DNA of 9,346 bases, taken from an uncultured Bacteroidia bacterium. GTDB lineage: Bacteria > Bacteroidota > Bacteroidia > Bacteroidales > Prolixibacteraceae. A program made the translations under genes and the position numbers. The first letter of the stretch is position 1. Each line of letters begins with the position of its first letter. Positions 1 to 6,697 of this stretch are shown in pieces. Below the pieces are notes generated by a model. It was not told the DNA's origin. It was given only the letters and a program-made list of their open reading frames with translations, and did not search any database. The stretch lies in contig CAIOOC010000716.1 in assembly GCA_903859795.1 (NCBI GenBank), forward strand, positions 1-9,346. Reading direction: 5' to 3'.

Positions 1-1101
1 ACCTCCAGGAATTTCAGGAAGGTGTAAAGTCGCCTCGATAACAGCGTTTATTCCCCCAATATGAGTCACTAATCCTGCAGGATCGAGACCGGCAGACATT
101 AACTGCAGGGCTTCCTTCATATCATCAGTATTGCCACCGCTTGTCCCGACGATGTGGGTATAGGCATAATGCACATTGTAAAAATTCAGCGTTGCCTTGA
201 AATTTGGGTCGGAGGGACCTGCAAAGAAATTGAGACAACCGTCAAATGCAAGGAGTGCATCGGCTTGCTCGACTACAGGAGCAACTGGTGCAAATACAAA
301 TATATCGTTGAAACCTTCTCCTCCGGCGATTGCCTTTAATTCATCACTGGTATTGGTAAATCTGGAAGTGTTAACGTACTGCAAATCAATTCCGCGTGTG
401 GCTGCAAATGCGACAGTATACAAACTTGCTGCACGGTCGAGGCGTGTCTGATCGATGTCCGTAACAACAAGTAGCGATGGTTTCCGATCATCGCGATGAA
501 GCACATAATTGATAGCAGCCAGTCCCATTGGTCCGACACCAGCCAATAATGCCATTTTGCCACCGTCGACAATCTCCATTTTGTGAATATATGACCCCGG
601 TGTTGTGTGATAATTGGCATGAATTGCCCCGATCACGCACGAAAGCGGTTCTGATAAGGAGGCAGGATAGTAACCTTCGCCAGTAAACGGAAGAAGGCAA
701 TCAAGTTCCATTACCTCATTTGGGATCACTACATATGTGGCATCACCCCCGATATATTGATATGAGTAACCGGGTGCTCCCATCACGCCTACCGGACTGT
801 CAGGATAGTTAATAGCAGGCTGGATGGAGAATTTATCTCCTGCCTTAAATTTGTCCTTCCACTTTGATCCTACCTCGATAAGTTCACCTGCAAACTCATG
901 ACCTATAATTACCGGATTAACATCACAATCATTTGGGATTCGCTTGTGATCTGATCCTTGTCCTGCAGCTTTGTAGGACGACATGCACAAACTGTCGCAT
1001 ATAACTTTTGCAAGTATTTCATTCTCTTTAATGGCGGGGAGCTCGAATTCCTCGAGCCGTAAATCTTTCTTCCCGTATAATCTGACTGCGCGTGTTTTCA
1101 T
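1..1101 (-). CDS. Zinc-dependent medium-chain dehydrogenase, L-sorbose-1-phosphate reductase-like (3' end outside window)
   Basis: An uninterrupted reading frame runs from ATG at 1101 to the left edge, giving 367 residues without the C-terminus. It is a medium-chain alcohol/polyol dehydrogenase: an N-terminal GroES-like catalytic domain, then a Rossmann domain. Catalytic zinc ligands are visible as C39 (context DSLCMSS), H68-E69 (IIGHEFAGE) and E151 (SEPLSCV). The nucleotide loop is GVGPMG (188-193), and D215 at the end of the second strand suggests NAD(H). The four-cysteine structural zinc lobe of classical alcohol dehydrogenases is absent; residues 88-127 contain no cysteine. The CxxS-type zinc site and overall pattern recall the SorE/YggP group, which reduces L-sorbose 1-phosphate to a hexitol phosphate; this assignment is from memory of the family. 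A sorbitol-6-phosphate-dehydrogenase-like gene upstream fits a hexitol/ketose phosphate pathway. The exact substrate is uncertain, and a general zinc polyol dehydrogenase is the alternative. Confidence 0.88.
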   Translation of the reverse strand, partial: MKTRAVRLYGKKDLRLEEFELPAIKENEILAKVICDSLCMSSYKAAGQGSDHKRIPNDCDVNPVIIGHEFAGELIEVGSKWKDKFKAGDKFSIQPAINYPDSPVGVMGAPGYSYQYIGGDATYVVIPNEVMELDCLLPFTGEGYYPASLSEPLSCVIGAIHANYHTTPGSYIHKMEIVDGGKMALLAGVGPMGLAAINYVLHRDDRKPSLLVVTDIDQTRLDRAASLYTVAFAATRGIDLQYVNTSRFTNTSDELKAIAGGEGFNDIFVFAPVAPVVEQADALLAFDGCLNFFAGPSDPNFKATLNFYNVHYAYTHIVGTSGGNTDDMKEALQLMSAGLDPAGLVTHIGGINAVIEATLHLPEIPGG

Positions 1102-1138
1102 TGTTTCTAATGTAATTTTAGTAAATGTTTTTAGTTTC

Positions 1139-1170
1139 CCGCTTCTGGCAACTGGCTGCTGGCTACTGGG
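1139..1170. repeat. Left TGGC-rich degenerate repeat flanking the four-helix-bundle gene
   Basis: This short tract is made of loosely repeated CTGGC/ACTGG units just downstream of the four-helix-bundle remnant. Its complement reads as GCCAGT/AGCCAG units, so it is an inverted, imperfect counterpart of the tract at 1437-1529. The longest exact inverted match I can place is 9 bases (1148-1156 against 1445-1453). It contains no gene. With the right tract it appears to bound a small element inserted between two operon genes. Confidence 0.6.
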
Positions 1171-1192
1171 AATTTAGTGTACAGCACGAAAA

Positions 1193-1396
1193 TTATCTTT
1201 CAAAATTTATTATGAAATTATTGAGTTTCTTCCCGAGTAATTCACATTTTAAATGAATTAACTCATATGTTTTGACATCCTGAAGAGAACCGGTTTCAAA
1301 TTGCTCAAATTTTTGTAACTGCTCCAGACTCATTTTATGAATATCTAAAGCCACCTCTCTCGCTAGCTGCCATATTTCTAAGTTCTTATACGACAT
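1193..1396 (-). pseudogene. Four-helix-bundle (23S rRNA intervening-sequence, S23-type) protein with internal deletion
   Basis: The frame encodes 67 residues from ATG at 1396. Upstream ATG at 1432 would add 12 residues, but family members typically begin MSYKNLE.., so the inner start is preferred. The N-terminal helix (SYKNLEIWQLAREVALDIHK) is characteristic of four-helix-bundle/IVS proteins, which are normally about 115-125 residues. Here residue 30 runs directly into FETGSLQD and LGKKLNNFI, which resemble the last helix. The middle part with the usual SQIRRS..SNI.EG segment is missing. The reading frame survives, so the loss looks like an in-frame deletion of roughly 50 residues, possibly between similar FExGS-type stretches. 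IVS proteins occur in 23S rRNA insertions of Leptospira and as scattered genes in many bacteria; their function is unclear. Degenerate inverted repeats flank this copy. It is probably a decayed or non-functional copy, though a short stable peptide cannot be excluded. Confidence 0.75.
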
Positions 1397-1436
1397 AAAT
1401 CGTTTATTAAGCAACGATTCCAATTTTAGCAATAAC

Positions 1437-1529
1437 TGCCAGTCGCCAGTTGCACGTAAGCCAGTCGATAACAGCTAGTCGCTAGTGCCAGTCGCCAGAT
1501 ACTAACCACCAGCCGCCAACAGCCAGCTA
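1437..1529. repeat. Right GCCAGT-rich degenerate repeat tract
   Basis: This tract consists of irregular units such as GCCAGTC, AGCTAGTCG and AGCCGCCA. The 13-mer TGCCAGTCGCCAG occurs exactly twice (1437-1449 and 1486-1498). The tract begins upstream of the four-helix-bundle gene and ends at the stop codon of the SDR (TAA at 1532-1530). It is the inverted counterpart of the tract at 1139-1170. No gene is present in it. From memory, similar CCAG-rich tracts often accompany genes of this small protein family in Bacteroidota; that link is inference here. Confidence 0.65.
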
Positions 1530-2714
1530 TTAGTTCAGCATATTCTGCCCGCCAGTAACCGGTACGGCCTGACCTGTTTCATATTCCTGCTCGATTACAT
1601 AAAGGATTGCCCGAAGAACATCGATAACTCTGCAGCCTCTCCCGGCAGGAACCTGAGCTTCATAAAATGCTTTTACATCCTTAATTTCTTTAGCTCCTGG
1701 AACTTTGCCGGCATTCAGGTATTGTACAAATAGTCCTCTTTCAGGATCGCTCCAAAGTGGTCCTTCAAAGAAATTTCCCGGACAAATTGAGTTTACCTTT
1801 ATTTTAAAGGGCATAAGTTCCATCGCAAACGATTGGGTTAGCCCTATTCCGCCAAACTTTCCACCTGCATATGCAAAATTACGGTTGCTTCCTTTTAATC
1901 CCGATTTGGAATTTATCTGGATGATATCGGTGAAATAATTCTCTCTATATCGCGACTGAACCTTCATAACGGCCGAGGCATATTTGGCACAAAGGAAATA
2001 ACCTTTGTAATTGATATCCGTCATCAGGGCAAAGGTCTCAGGAGTCATTTCATCGAGACCGCCTGCCCGAAGAATCCCGGCATTACTGATAATAACATCC
2101 AGTCCTCCAAATCGTCTCACAGTGGAAGCTACCATTTGTTCAACCGATTCAGCATTTGATACGTTGACTTTAATAAAATAAGCCTGATTAGACTGGCGAT
2201 GAGCATTTAAATCTGCTGCCATTTTACGGCCGGTTTCTTCGTTGAGGTCTGCAATAATTACATTGGCACCCTGAGTATACAGCAATTCTGCAATCCCTCC
2301 TCCAAATCCCTGAGCACCGCCAGTGACAATAATAATCTTATCTCTTACCCTACCGGAAACCCCGGCTACCGGCTCGTTTGGCGCACCAAGCAGCACGTCA
2401 AGGGCTGCAGCATTCTCAGCAATAGCAACCAGACCAATCCCTTTCAATAGAATATAATCGGGATGCGGTGTCCTGAATTCATACCAGGTTGATAATTTAA
2501 CAGTAAGATCATCAATGATTTCATCGGGATCTGTTGTCTCATCAACGATCAAAATTCCCGATGGTTTTTTGATGAAGTCAAGACTCATTAAATCGTCCTC
2601 ATTTTCTGCCTTTAACAATTCGATCCTGTCATCGAATCTTGCCACCATAATCTTTTCATGTGACGTGAACATTCTGATTGCAGGAACAATACGATTTATG
2701 ATCAAACTACTCAT
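1530..2714 (-). CDS. Sorbitol-6-phosphate 2-dehydrogenase-like SDR with N-terminal extension
   Basis: This 394-residue protein has a short-chain dehydrogenase domain from about residue 122 to the end. Visible motifs are the cofactor loop TGGAQGFG (131-138), D156 favouring NAD(H), NAG (211-213), the INSKSG serine region (267-272), and the YAGGK catalytic pair (Y282, K286). The stretches INSKSG, KFGGIGLTQS and the C-terminal VTGGQ closely match what I recall of E. coli SrlD, the NAD-dependent enzyme that oxidises sorbitol 6-phosphate to fructose 6-phosphate. SrlD-type enzymes are about 260 residues. Here about 120 extra residues precede the Rossmann fold, ending in a segment (GIGLVAIAENAAALDVLLG) reminiscent of the tail of class II aldolase domains in aldolase-SDR fusions. 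No aldolase active-site histidine cluster is seen. The start lies 2 bases after the PHP gene's stop, implying translational coupling. The SDR function is secure; substrate and the role of the extension are inferred. Confidence 0.9.
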   Translation of the reverse strand: MSSLIINRIVPAIRMFTSHEKIMVARFDDRIELLKAENEDDLMSLDFIKKPSGILIVDETTDPDEIIDDLTVKLSTWYEFRTPHPDYILLKGIGLVAIAENAAALDVLLGAPNEPVAGVSGRVRDKIIIVTGGAQGFGGGIAELLYTQGANVIIADLNEETGRKMAADLNAHRQSNQAYFIKVNVSNAESVEQMVASTVRRFGGLDVIISNAGILRAGGLDEMTPETFALMTDINYKGYFLCAKYASAVMKVQSRYRENYFTDIIQINSKSGLKGSNRNFAYAGGKFGGIGLTQSFAMELMPFKIKVNSICPGNFFEGPLWSDPERGLFVQYLNAGKVPGAKEIKDVKAFYEAQVPAGRGCRVIDVLRAILYVIEQEYETGQAVPVTGGQNMLN

Positions 2715-2716
2715 AA

Positions 2717-3946
2717 TCAGTTTTTTGTGATATATTCAATAATAGCTTTCCCAAGCGTGGTAAAGTATTCCCTGCTGTCCAGATCAGGTTTACCTTCGAT
2801 ATCGATATAGCCTAGACCTTCATTTGCAACAAGATACTGATGTGCTGCCGTAATGCAAGCTCCTTCATAATTAATTTCAAGGAGCAAAGGGCTCAATGGG
2901 GTGCTCTTCCTTGCAAAGAGTTCAATAGGCTCCATTGCAGGTGTATTGTGCTCTGAGCCGAAAGTAACGACAAATCCGTTTTTACTGAAATATTCGGCAT
3001 ATTCTTCAAGAACGGCGACGCTGTTACGGGTTGTGATGAATTCCACGGAGCAAATATTTCGTTCCCTGAGCATTTCGATTACTCTTTCTTTAGGGGCCTC
3101 GAAATCGGTAAAGTTCCCGTTATTATCATCAGCCAGGAAAGGATATGTAGGTATTCCGCCTGATTCAAGTATCATTCTGCAAACCATCTCCATATCGAGA
3201 AATGCCTCGGGACTTTCGGCAATAAAGGCGGCTCCCCCCGCTTTTAGCAGGTTTCCACGAATCTCATTTTCAACAGCTGCGAAATCTCCGATATCAGATT
3301 TAAGCTCTTTCCCACCGAAAACGGTTTTGTAGAACACGTGCTTTTCAGAAGTTGTCACAAAGTTTTCACTGACCTTCTTCCTCAACGCTTTTGCCAGATG
3401 ACGTTCCCGTACCATTCCTTTTGTCATTGAAGATTTAATCTCTTCATAATCAAGACTAAATCCTGCACTCATGTTTGCCAGTACATCATTGAGTTTAGCA
3501 CACATTGCCTGGACCTGAAGATTGGTTTCGTGAAGTACGGATTGGAGTTTTGAAGCGTAAGGCTCTTCAAGTTTGGGAGGGAAAGATAATCCTTTGCCGC
3601 TCAGATAGGTACGGCCCGGATTGTTTGGATCGTTCACTTTAATTCCGGCTGATTGATCAGAACTATTCAGGCTGATGTATTCAATGTTGAACAAGGGAAA
3701 TATTTTCCTTTCTGCACATCCATTTGCCCATTCTTCATATCCGTCGGTTGTGTAGAAATCATTTATCCCAACGATCTTAATATTTTCATTCACAGCCATA
3801 TCCAGAGCCTGTGAAATATCAGTGAAGGCACTGAAGGAATAGGGGGTATGCATATGGGCATTCACAAGCCTGACCTGACCGTCACCATGTTCTTCATACC
3901 ATTTTAATAACTCCTCCTTTGCGGGGAAAATTTTCCAAAAATCCAT
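2717..3946 (-). CDS. Divergent PHP-domain metal-dependent hydrolase, function unknown
   Basis: The protein has 409 residues, with no signal peptide or membrane segment evident, so it is probably cytoplasmic. The PHP superfamily signature is visible: NAHMHTPYSF (H31, H33), VGIND (D63), NIEYI (E89), a RERHLAKAL segment (H183) matching the family's third histidine region, and GSEHNTP (H333) near the C-terminus. PHP proteins bind two or three metal ions and act as phosphatases (histidinol phosphatase), nucleases or polymerase-associated domains. Two usual features are altered: the 'GG..LAHP' segment reads SGGIPTYPFLADD, without the histidine, and the final 'GSD.H' reads GSEH. About 90 residues are inserted between the E89 and H183 regions. 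It is the first gene of an apparent operon with a hexitol-phosphate dehydrogenase, so a sugar-phosphate phosphatase is a reasonable guess but unproven. ATG at 3946 is the first start in frame; no clear ribosome binding site precedes it. Confidence 0.82.
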   Translation of the reverse strand: MDFWKIFPAKEELLKWYEEHGDGQVRLVNAHMHTPYSFSAFTDISQALDMAVNENIKIVGINDFYTTDGYEEWANGCAERKIFPLFNIEYISLNSSDQSAGIKVNDPNNPGRTYLSGKGLSFPPKLEEPYASKLQSVLHETNLQVQAMCAKLNDVLANMSAGFSLDYEEIKSSMTKGMVRERHLAKALRKKVSENFVTTSEKHVFYKTVFGGKELKSDIGDFAAVENEIRGNLLKAGGAAFIAESPEAFLDMEMVCRMILESGGIPTYPFLADDNNGNFTDFEAPKERVIEMLRERNICSVEFITTRNSVAVLEEYAEYFSKNGFVVTFGSEHNTPAMEPIELFARKSTPLSPLLLEINYEGACITAAHQYLVANEGLGYIDIEGKPDLDSREYFTTLGKAIIEYITKN

Positions 3947-3966
3947 AATGCCTTAATTAAATTTGT

Positions 3967-3975
3967 CAAAAAATA
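3967..3975 (-). promoter_or_regulatory. Weak candidate -7 element for the PHP/SDR/dehydrogenase operon
   Basis: Read on the minus strand, TATTTTTTG lies about 20 bases upstream of the PHP start. It resembles the Bacteroidota -7 consensus TAnnTTTG with one extra base. No convincing -33 TTTG at the proper distance was found. A promoter somewhere in this gap is likely because the operon starts here; this exact site is a guess. Confidence 0.2.
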
Positions 3976-4005
3976 GAAAAGAAACAGAAGACTCTAAATT
4001 TTTTT

Positions 4006-4034
4006 GCCACCAATGACACAAAGGTACGCCAAAG
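4006..4034. repeat. Short degenerate CACAAAG/CCAAAG repeat tract
   Basis: Three loosely related units (GCCACCAAT, GACACAAAG, GTACGCCAAAG) lie side by side. They resemble the CGCAAAG units of the hairpin about 70 bases away, but are more decayed and show no matching second arm nearby. It may be a fragment of a related intergenic repeat family. No gene is present. Confidence 0.35.
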
Positions 4035-4040
4035 TCTGAT

Positions 4041-4052
4041 AAAGCCGGCTTT
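4041..4052. other. Perfect 12-base palindrome AAAGCCGGCTTT
   Basis: The sequence AAAGCCGGCTTT is its own reverse complement. It lies about 95 bases upstream of the PHP start codon and could be a binding site for a dimeric regulator or a chance palindrome. No second copy was found in the window. Confidence 0.3.
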
Positions 4053-4100
4053 CGCACTCTTGATTAAGGTCTTGGTACGTTCGATATTACTCTTATGTAT

Positions 4101-4156
4101 CACGCAAAGACGCAAAGTCGCAAAGTTTTTTCTTAGCGCCATAGCGCCTTTGCGTG
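4101..4156. repeat. Long imperfect hairpin of 8-base CGCAAAG units (intergenic repeat, possible terminator)
   Basis: The left arm (4101-4125) is a C followed by three tandem 8-mers, ACGCAAAG, ACGCAAAG and TCGCAAAG. The right arm (4132-4156) is the imperfect complement: 20 of 25 positions pair, including the outer nine. The loop is six T on the plus strand. The element starts 27 bases beyond the stop codon of the E1 gene, so it may help end that transcript or protect its 3' end, but no U-run follows the stem as in a classical terminator. Very similar CGCAAAG hairpins recur in intergenic regions of Bacteroidota and some other phyla as I recall, so this is probably one copy of a dispersed repeat. 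Confidence 0.7.
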
Positions 4157-4183
4157 ATTTTATTTTATCCGGGCGCGTTAAAA

Positions 4184-6652
4184 TTAAACCCCCAGTTTAG
4201 CCCGGCGAATCTGTTCAAGGTCGCTGAAGTTCTGCCCGGAGACATGTCCTTTTAAAGGTACAATTTTTTCATGAATTGCATCGATAAACCAATCAGGTTG
4301 CGGGAAGAAAGCTTCTTCAAGTTCATAAGCCGGAGTAATCCAGTTTCTCGAGCCAACAACAACGGGCGGTGCATCGAGGTAGTCAAATGCCAACTCAGTA
4401 ATATTGCGGGCCAGTTCATTTAAAAACGAACCCCGTGAAGTGGCGTCTCCTGAAATGATGATTCGCCCCGTCTTTTTAACAGACGCTACCACTTTTTCAT
4501 AGTTGAATGGTACCAACGAGCGTGCATCGATAACTTCGGCTGACATTCCATATTTTTGTTCAAGAATCTTTGCAGCATCAAGTGCACGGTACAATGTAGC
4601 TCCAATGGTAAGAATTGTCACATCTTTTCCTTCACGTTTCACATCTGGTTCACCAAAAGGAATTTCGTAATAGCCTTCCGGTACTCCACCTTTGTGGAAT
4701 TGCTCTCCAATATCATAGACCCGTTGACTTTCGAAGAAAATAACCGGATCAGTTCCTTGTAAAGCGCTGTTCATAAGCCCTTTTGCATCGTAAGGGGTTA
4801 CGGGGAACACCACTTTTAATCCGGGGATATGGGCAACGAGTGAGGTCCAGTCCTGAGAGTGTTGAGCTCCATATTTTGATCCGACTGAAACTCTTAAAAC
4901 TACAGGCATTTTAAGCACATTACCGCTCATAGCCTGCCATTTTGGAAGCTGATTGAATACTTCATCCCCGCAACGTCCAAGAAAGTCGCAGTACATAATT
5001 TCAGGGATTACCCGGCCTCCACACATCGCATATCCGATTGCTGTTCCGACGATCGAGGCTTCCGAAATCGGAGAGTTAAATAACCGGTGGTATGGAAGTG
5101 CCTCGGTCAATCCGCGGTAAACTGCAAATGCCCCGCCCCAGTCACGGTTCTCTTCACCATAAGCCACGAGGGTAGGATCTTTGTAAAACCGGTCGACGAT
5201 TGCATCAAATATTCCGTCACGCAACTGATATTGTTTCATTTTTGAAAATGGCTTCCCATCGGCATCGAAGGCAAAACGCTCTTTTTTCGAAATCTGTATA
5301 ACCCTTGGGTTTTCGGCCATCGGGTGATTGACCTCCGGTGTACGGTCTTCCATTCTGTCGAGAGACTGGTTGGAAAAAATCATTTCGCCGATTTGTTCAG
5401 GACGTTTTCTGATATCCATTCGTGGCGAAACCTCATCGTTGATTGAGAGTTTAAGTATCTCAACCATGATTTGTTTGATATCGTCCCAAATTGAATCGAG
5501 TGTTAGCTGACTTGTGACATTTGCTTCAATAAGGCTTTTACCGAATGATGCGATGCTGTCCTGTGATTGCCATGCTTCGATTTCCTCCTTTGAACGATAG
5601 GATGAAGCGTCGGAAGGGGAGTGTCCGCTGTAACGGTAAGTAAGTATCTCAAGAAGGATTGGTCCTTTTTTCTCTTCAATCAGCTTACGTTTGCGACGGT
5701 AGGCATCGATCACTGCCAACGGATTATAGCCGTCAACCCGTTCGGCGTGCATTTGTTCCGGATTTACTCCGGCACCTATCCGGGCTACTTTTCCGTAACC
5801 CATTGTCTCACCGCAGGTTTGACCACCCATGCCGTATTGATTATTCATTACGTTGAAAATCACGGGTAATCCACCTTTCATATCCCCTTCCCAAAGTTCA
5901 TTAAACTGGTCCATTGAAGCGAAAGATAGACCTTCCCAAACGGGTCCGCAGGCCATCGAGGCATCACCGATATTCGCCACAACTAATCCCGGTTTACGGT
6001 TGATCTTCTTATACAGCGCAGCTCCTACAGAGATATCTCCGCTCCCGCCAACGATGGCGTTGTTTGGATAAACTCCGAAGGGTGTGAAAAATGCGTGCAT
6101 ACTTCCGCCAAGACCTTTGTTAAAACCTGTTTCGCGCGCAAAAATTTCAGCTAATGTGCCGTAAATTAAAAATCTGCGTCCCAATTCCTTTGTTGTACCC
6201 TGAAAATCATTTTTGACAACGTTGAGTACTGTTCCATCAAAGAATGTTTCCATAACCTGCATCAAATCAGCATCGCTCAGTTTCTGAATTGCACTCAATC
6301 CCTTTGCAAGAATTTCGCCATGGCTCCGGTGTGAACCGAAAATGAAATCGTCAACGGTCAGTGTATAAGCCATGCCAACTGCCGCAGCTTCCTGCCCCGC
6401 CGAGAGGTGGGCCGGACCAGGGTGATCGTACGGTATACCACTGTATTCACCTGTTGTTTTAATCAGGTTTAACATCGTTTCAAATTCACGGATCACCACC
6501 ATATCGTGGTAAATGCGTAGAAAATCATCGTCCGAAAAATTTGCTTTCTCTTCGGCAACTGTTTTTGCGTATTGATTTACAGGAATCGGATTGAACGTAA
6601 TCTCTCCGGCTTGTCTGGCCACACTTGGGTCAATAAACTGAACTTTAGGCAT
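4184..6652 (-). CDS. 2-oxoacid dehydrogenase E1, fused alpha and beta subunits
   Basis: This 822-residue protein joins both halves of a heterotetrameric-type E1. Residues about 40-420 form the alpha part: HRSHGEILAKG (108-118), GGSMH (182-186), the thiamine-diphosphate motif GDAS (229-232) to NN (270-271), and YSGHSPSD (341-348). A linker of roughly 55 residues leads to the beta part (475-795), with SEAS containing the expected catalytic-region glutamate (E531), HSQ (H598), PGLKVVFP, and the C-terminal transketolase-type domain (DARSLVPFNYE..KKTGR). It decarboxylates a 2-oxoacid and reductively acylates the E2 lipoyl arm. Compared with ordinary E1 alpha, about 36 residues are added between HRSHG and GGSMH and about 11 inside the GD..NN motif. 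It lies last in the E2-E3-E1 operon, 45 bases after the E3 stop. An AGAGGAG at 6686-6692 is about 34 bases upstream of the start, too far for a normal ribosome binding site. Pyruvate, branched-chain oxoacids or acetoin are possible substrates. Confidence 0.92.
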   Translation of the reverse strand: MPKVQFIDPSVARQAGEITFNPIPVNQYAKTVAEEKANFSDDDFLRIYHDMVVIREFETMLNLIKTTGEYSGIPYDHPGPAHLSAGQEAAAVGMAYTLTVDDFIFGSHRSHGEILAKGLSAIQKLSDADLMQVMETFFDGTVLNVVKNDFQGTTKELGRRFLIYGTLAEIFARETGFNKGLGGSMHAFFTPFGVYPNNAIVGGSGDISVGAALYKKINRKPGLVVANIGDASMACGPVWEGLSFASMDQFNELWEGDMKGGLPVIFNVMNNQYGMGGQTCGETMGYGKVARIGAGVNPEQMHAERVDGYNPLAVIDAYRRKRKLIEEKKGPILLEILTYRYSGHSPSDASSYRSKEEIEAWQSQDSIASFGKSLIEANVTSQLTLDSIWDDIKQIMVEILKLSINDEVSPRMDIRKRPEQIGEMIFSNQSLDRMEDRTPEVNHPMAENPRVIQISKKERFAFDADGKPFSKMKQYQLRDGIFDAIVDRFYKDPTLVAYGEENRDWGGAFAVYRGLTEALPYHRLFNSPISEASIVGTAIGYAMCGGRVIPEIMYCDFLGRCGDEVFNQLPKWQAMSGNVLKMPVVLRVSVGSKYGAQHSQDWTSLVAHIPGLKVVFPVTPYDAKGLMNSALQGTDPVIFFESQRVYDIGEQFHKGGVPEGYYEIPFGEPDVKREGKDVTILTIGATLYRALDAAKILEQKYGMSAEVIDARSLVPFNYEKVVASVKKTGRIIISGDATSRGSFLNELARNITELAFDYLDAPPVVVGSRNWITPAYELEEAFFPQPDWFIDAIHEKIVPLKGHVSGQNFSDLEQIRRAKLGV

Positions 6653-6697
6653 AAGACTTTTTAATTGGTGTTGAGAAGATTTTTGCTCCTCTTATTT

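Noticed and set aside
1397..1432. Upstream ATG of the four-helix-bundle gene at 1432
   Set aside because: The family normally starts at the MSYKNLE methionine (1396); the 12 extra residues run toward the repeat tract and match nothing known.
1437..1529. CRISPR-like array
   Set aside because: The units are short, irregular and lack spacers of uniform length; only one 13-mer is repeated exactly.
2355..2714. Active aldolase-SDR bifunctional enzyme
   Set aside because: The N-terminal segment is only about 120 residues and lacks the zinc-binding histidines of class II aldolases.
2901..3332. Plus-strand open frame of 143 codons
   Set aside because: It lies entirely antisense to the PHP gene, whose protein has recognisable motifs; the plus-strand translation shows no family features.
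4101..4156. Classical rho-independent terminator
   Set aside because: The stem is long and imperfect with a T/A-only loop and no U-run after it on either strand, so it is reported as a repeat with possible terminator function only.
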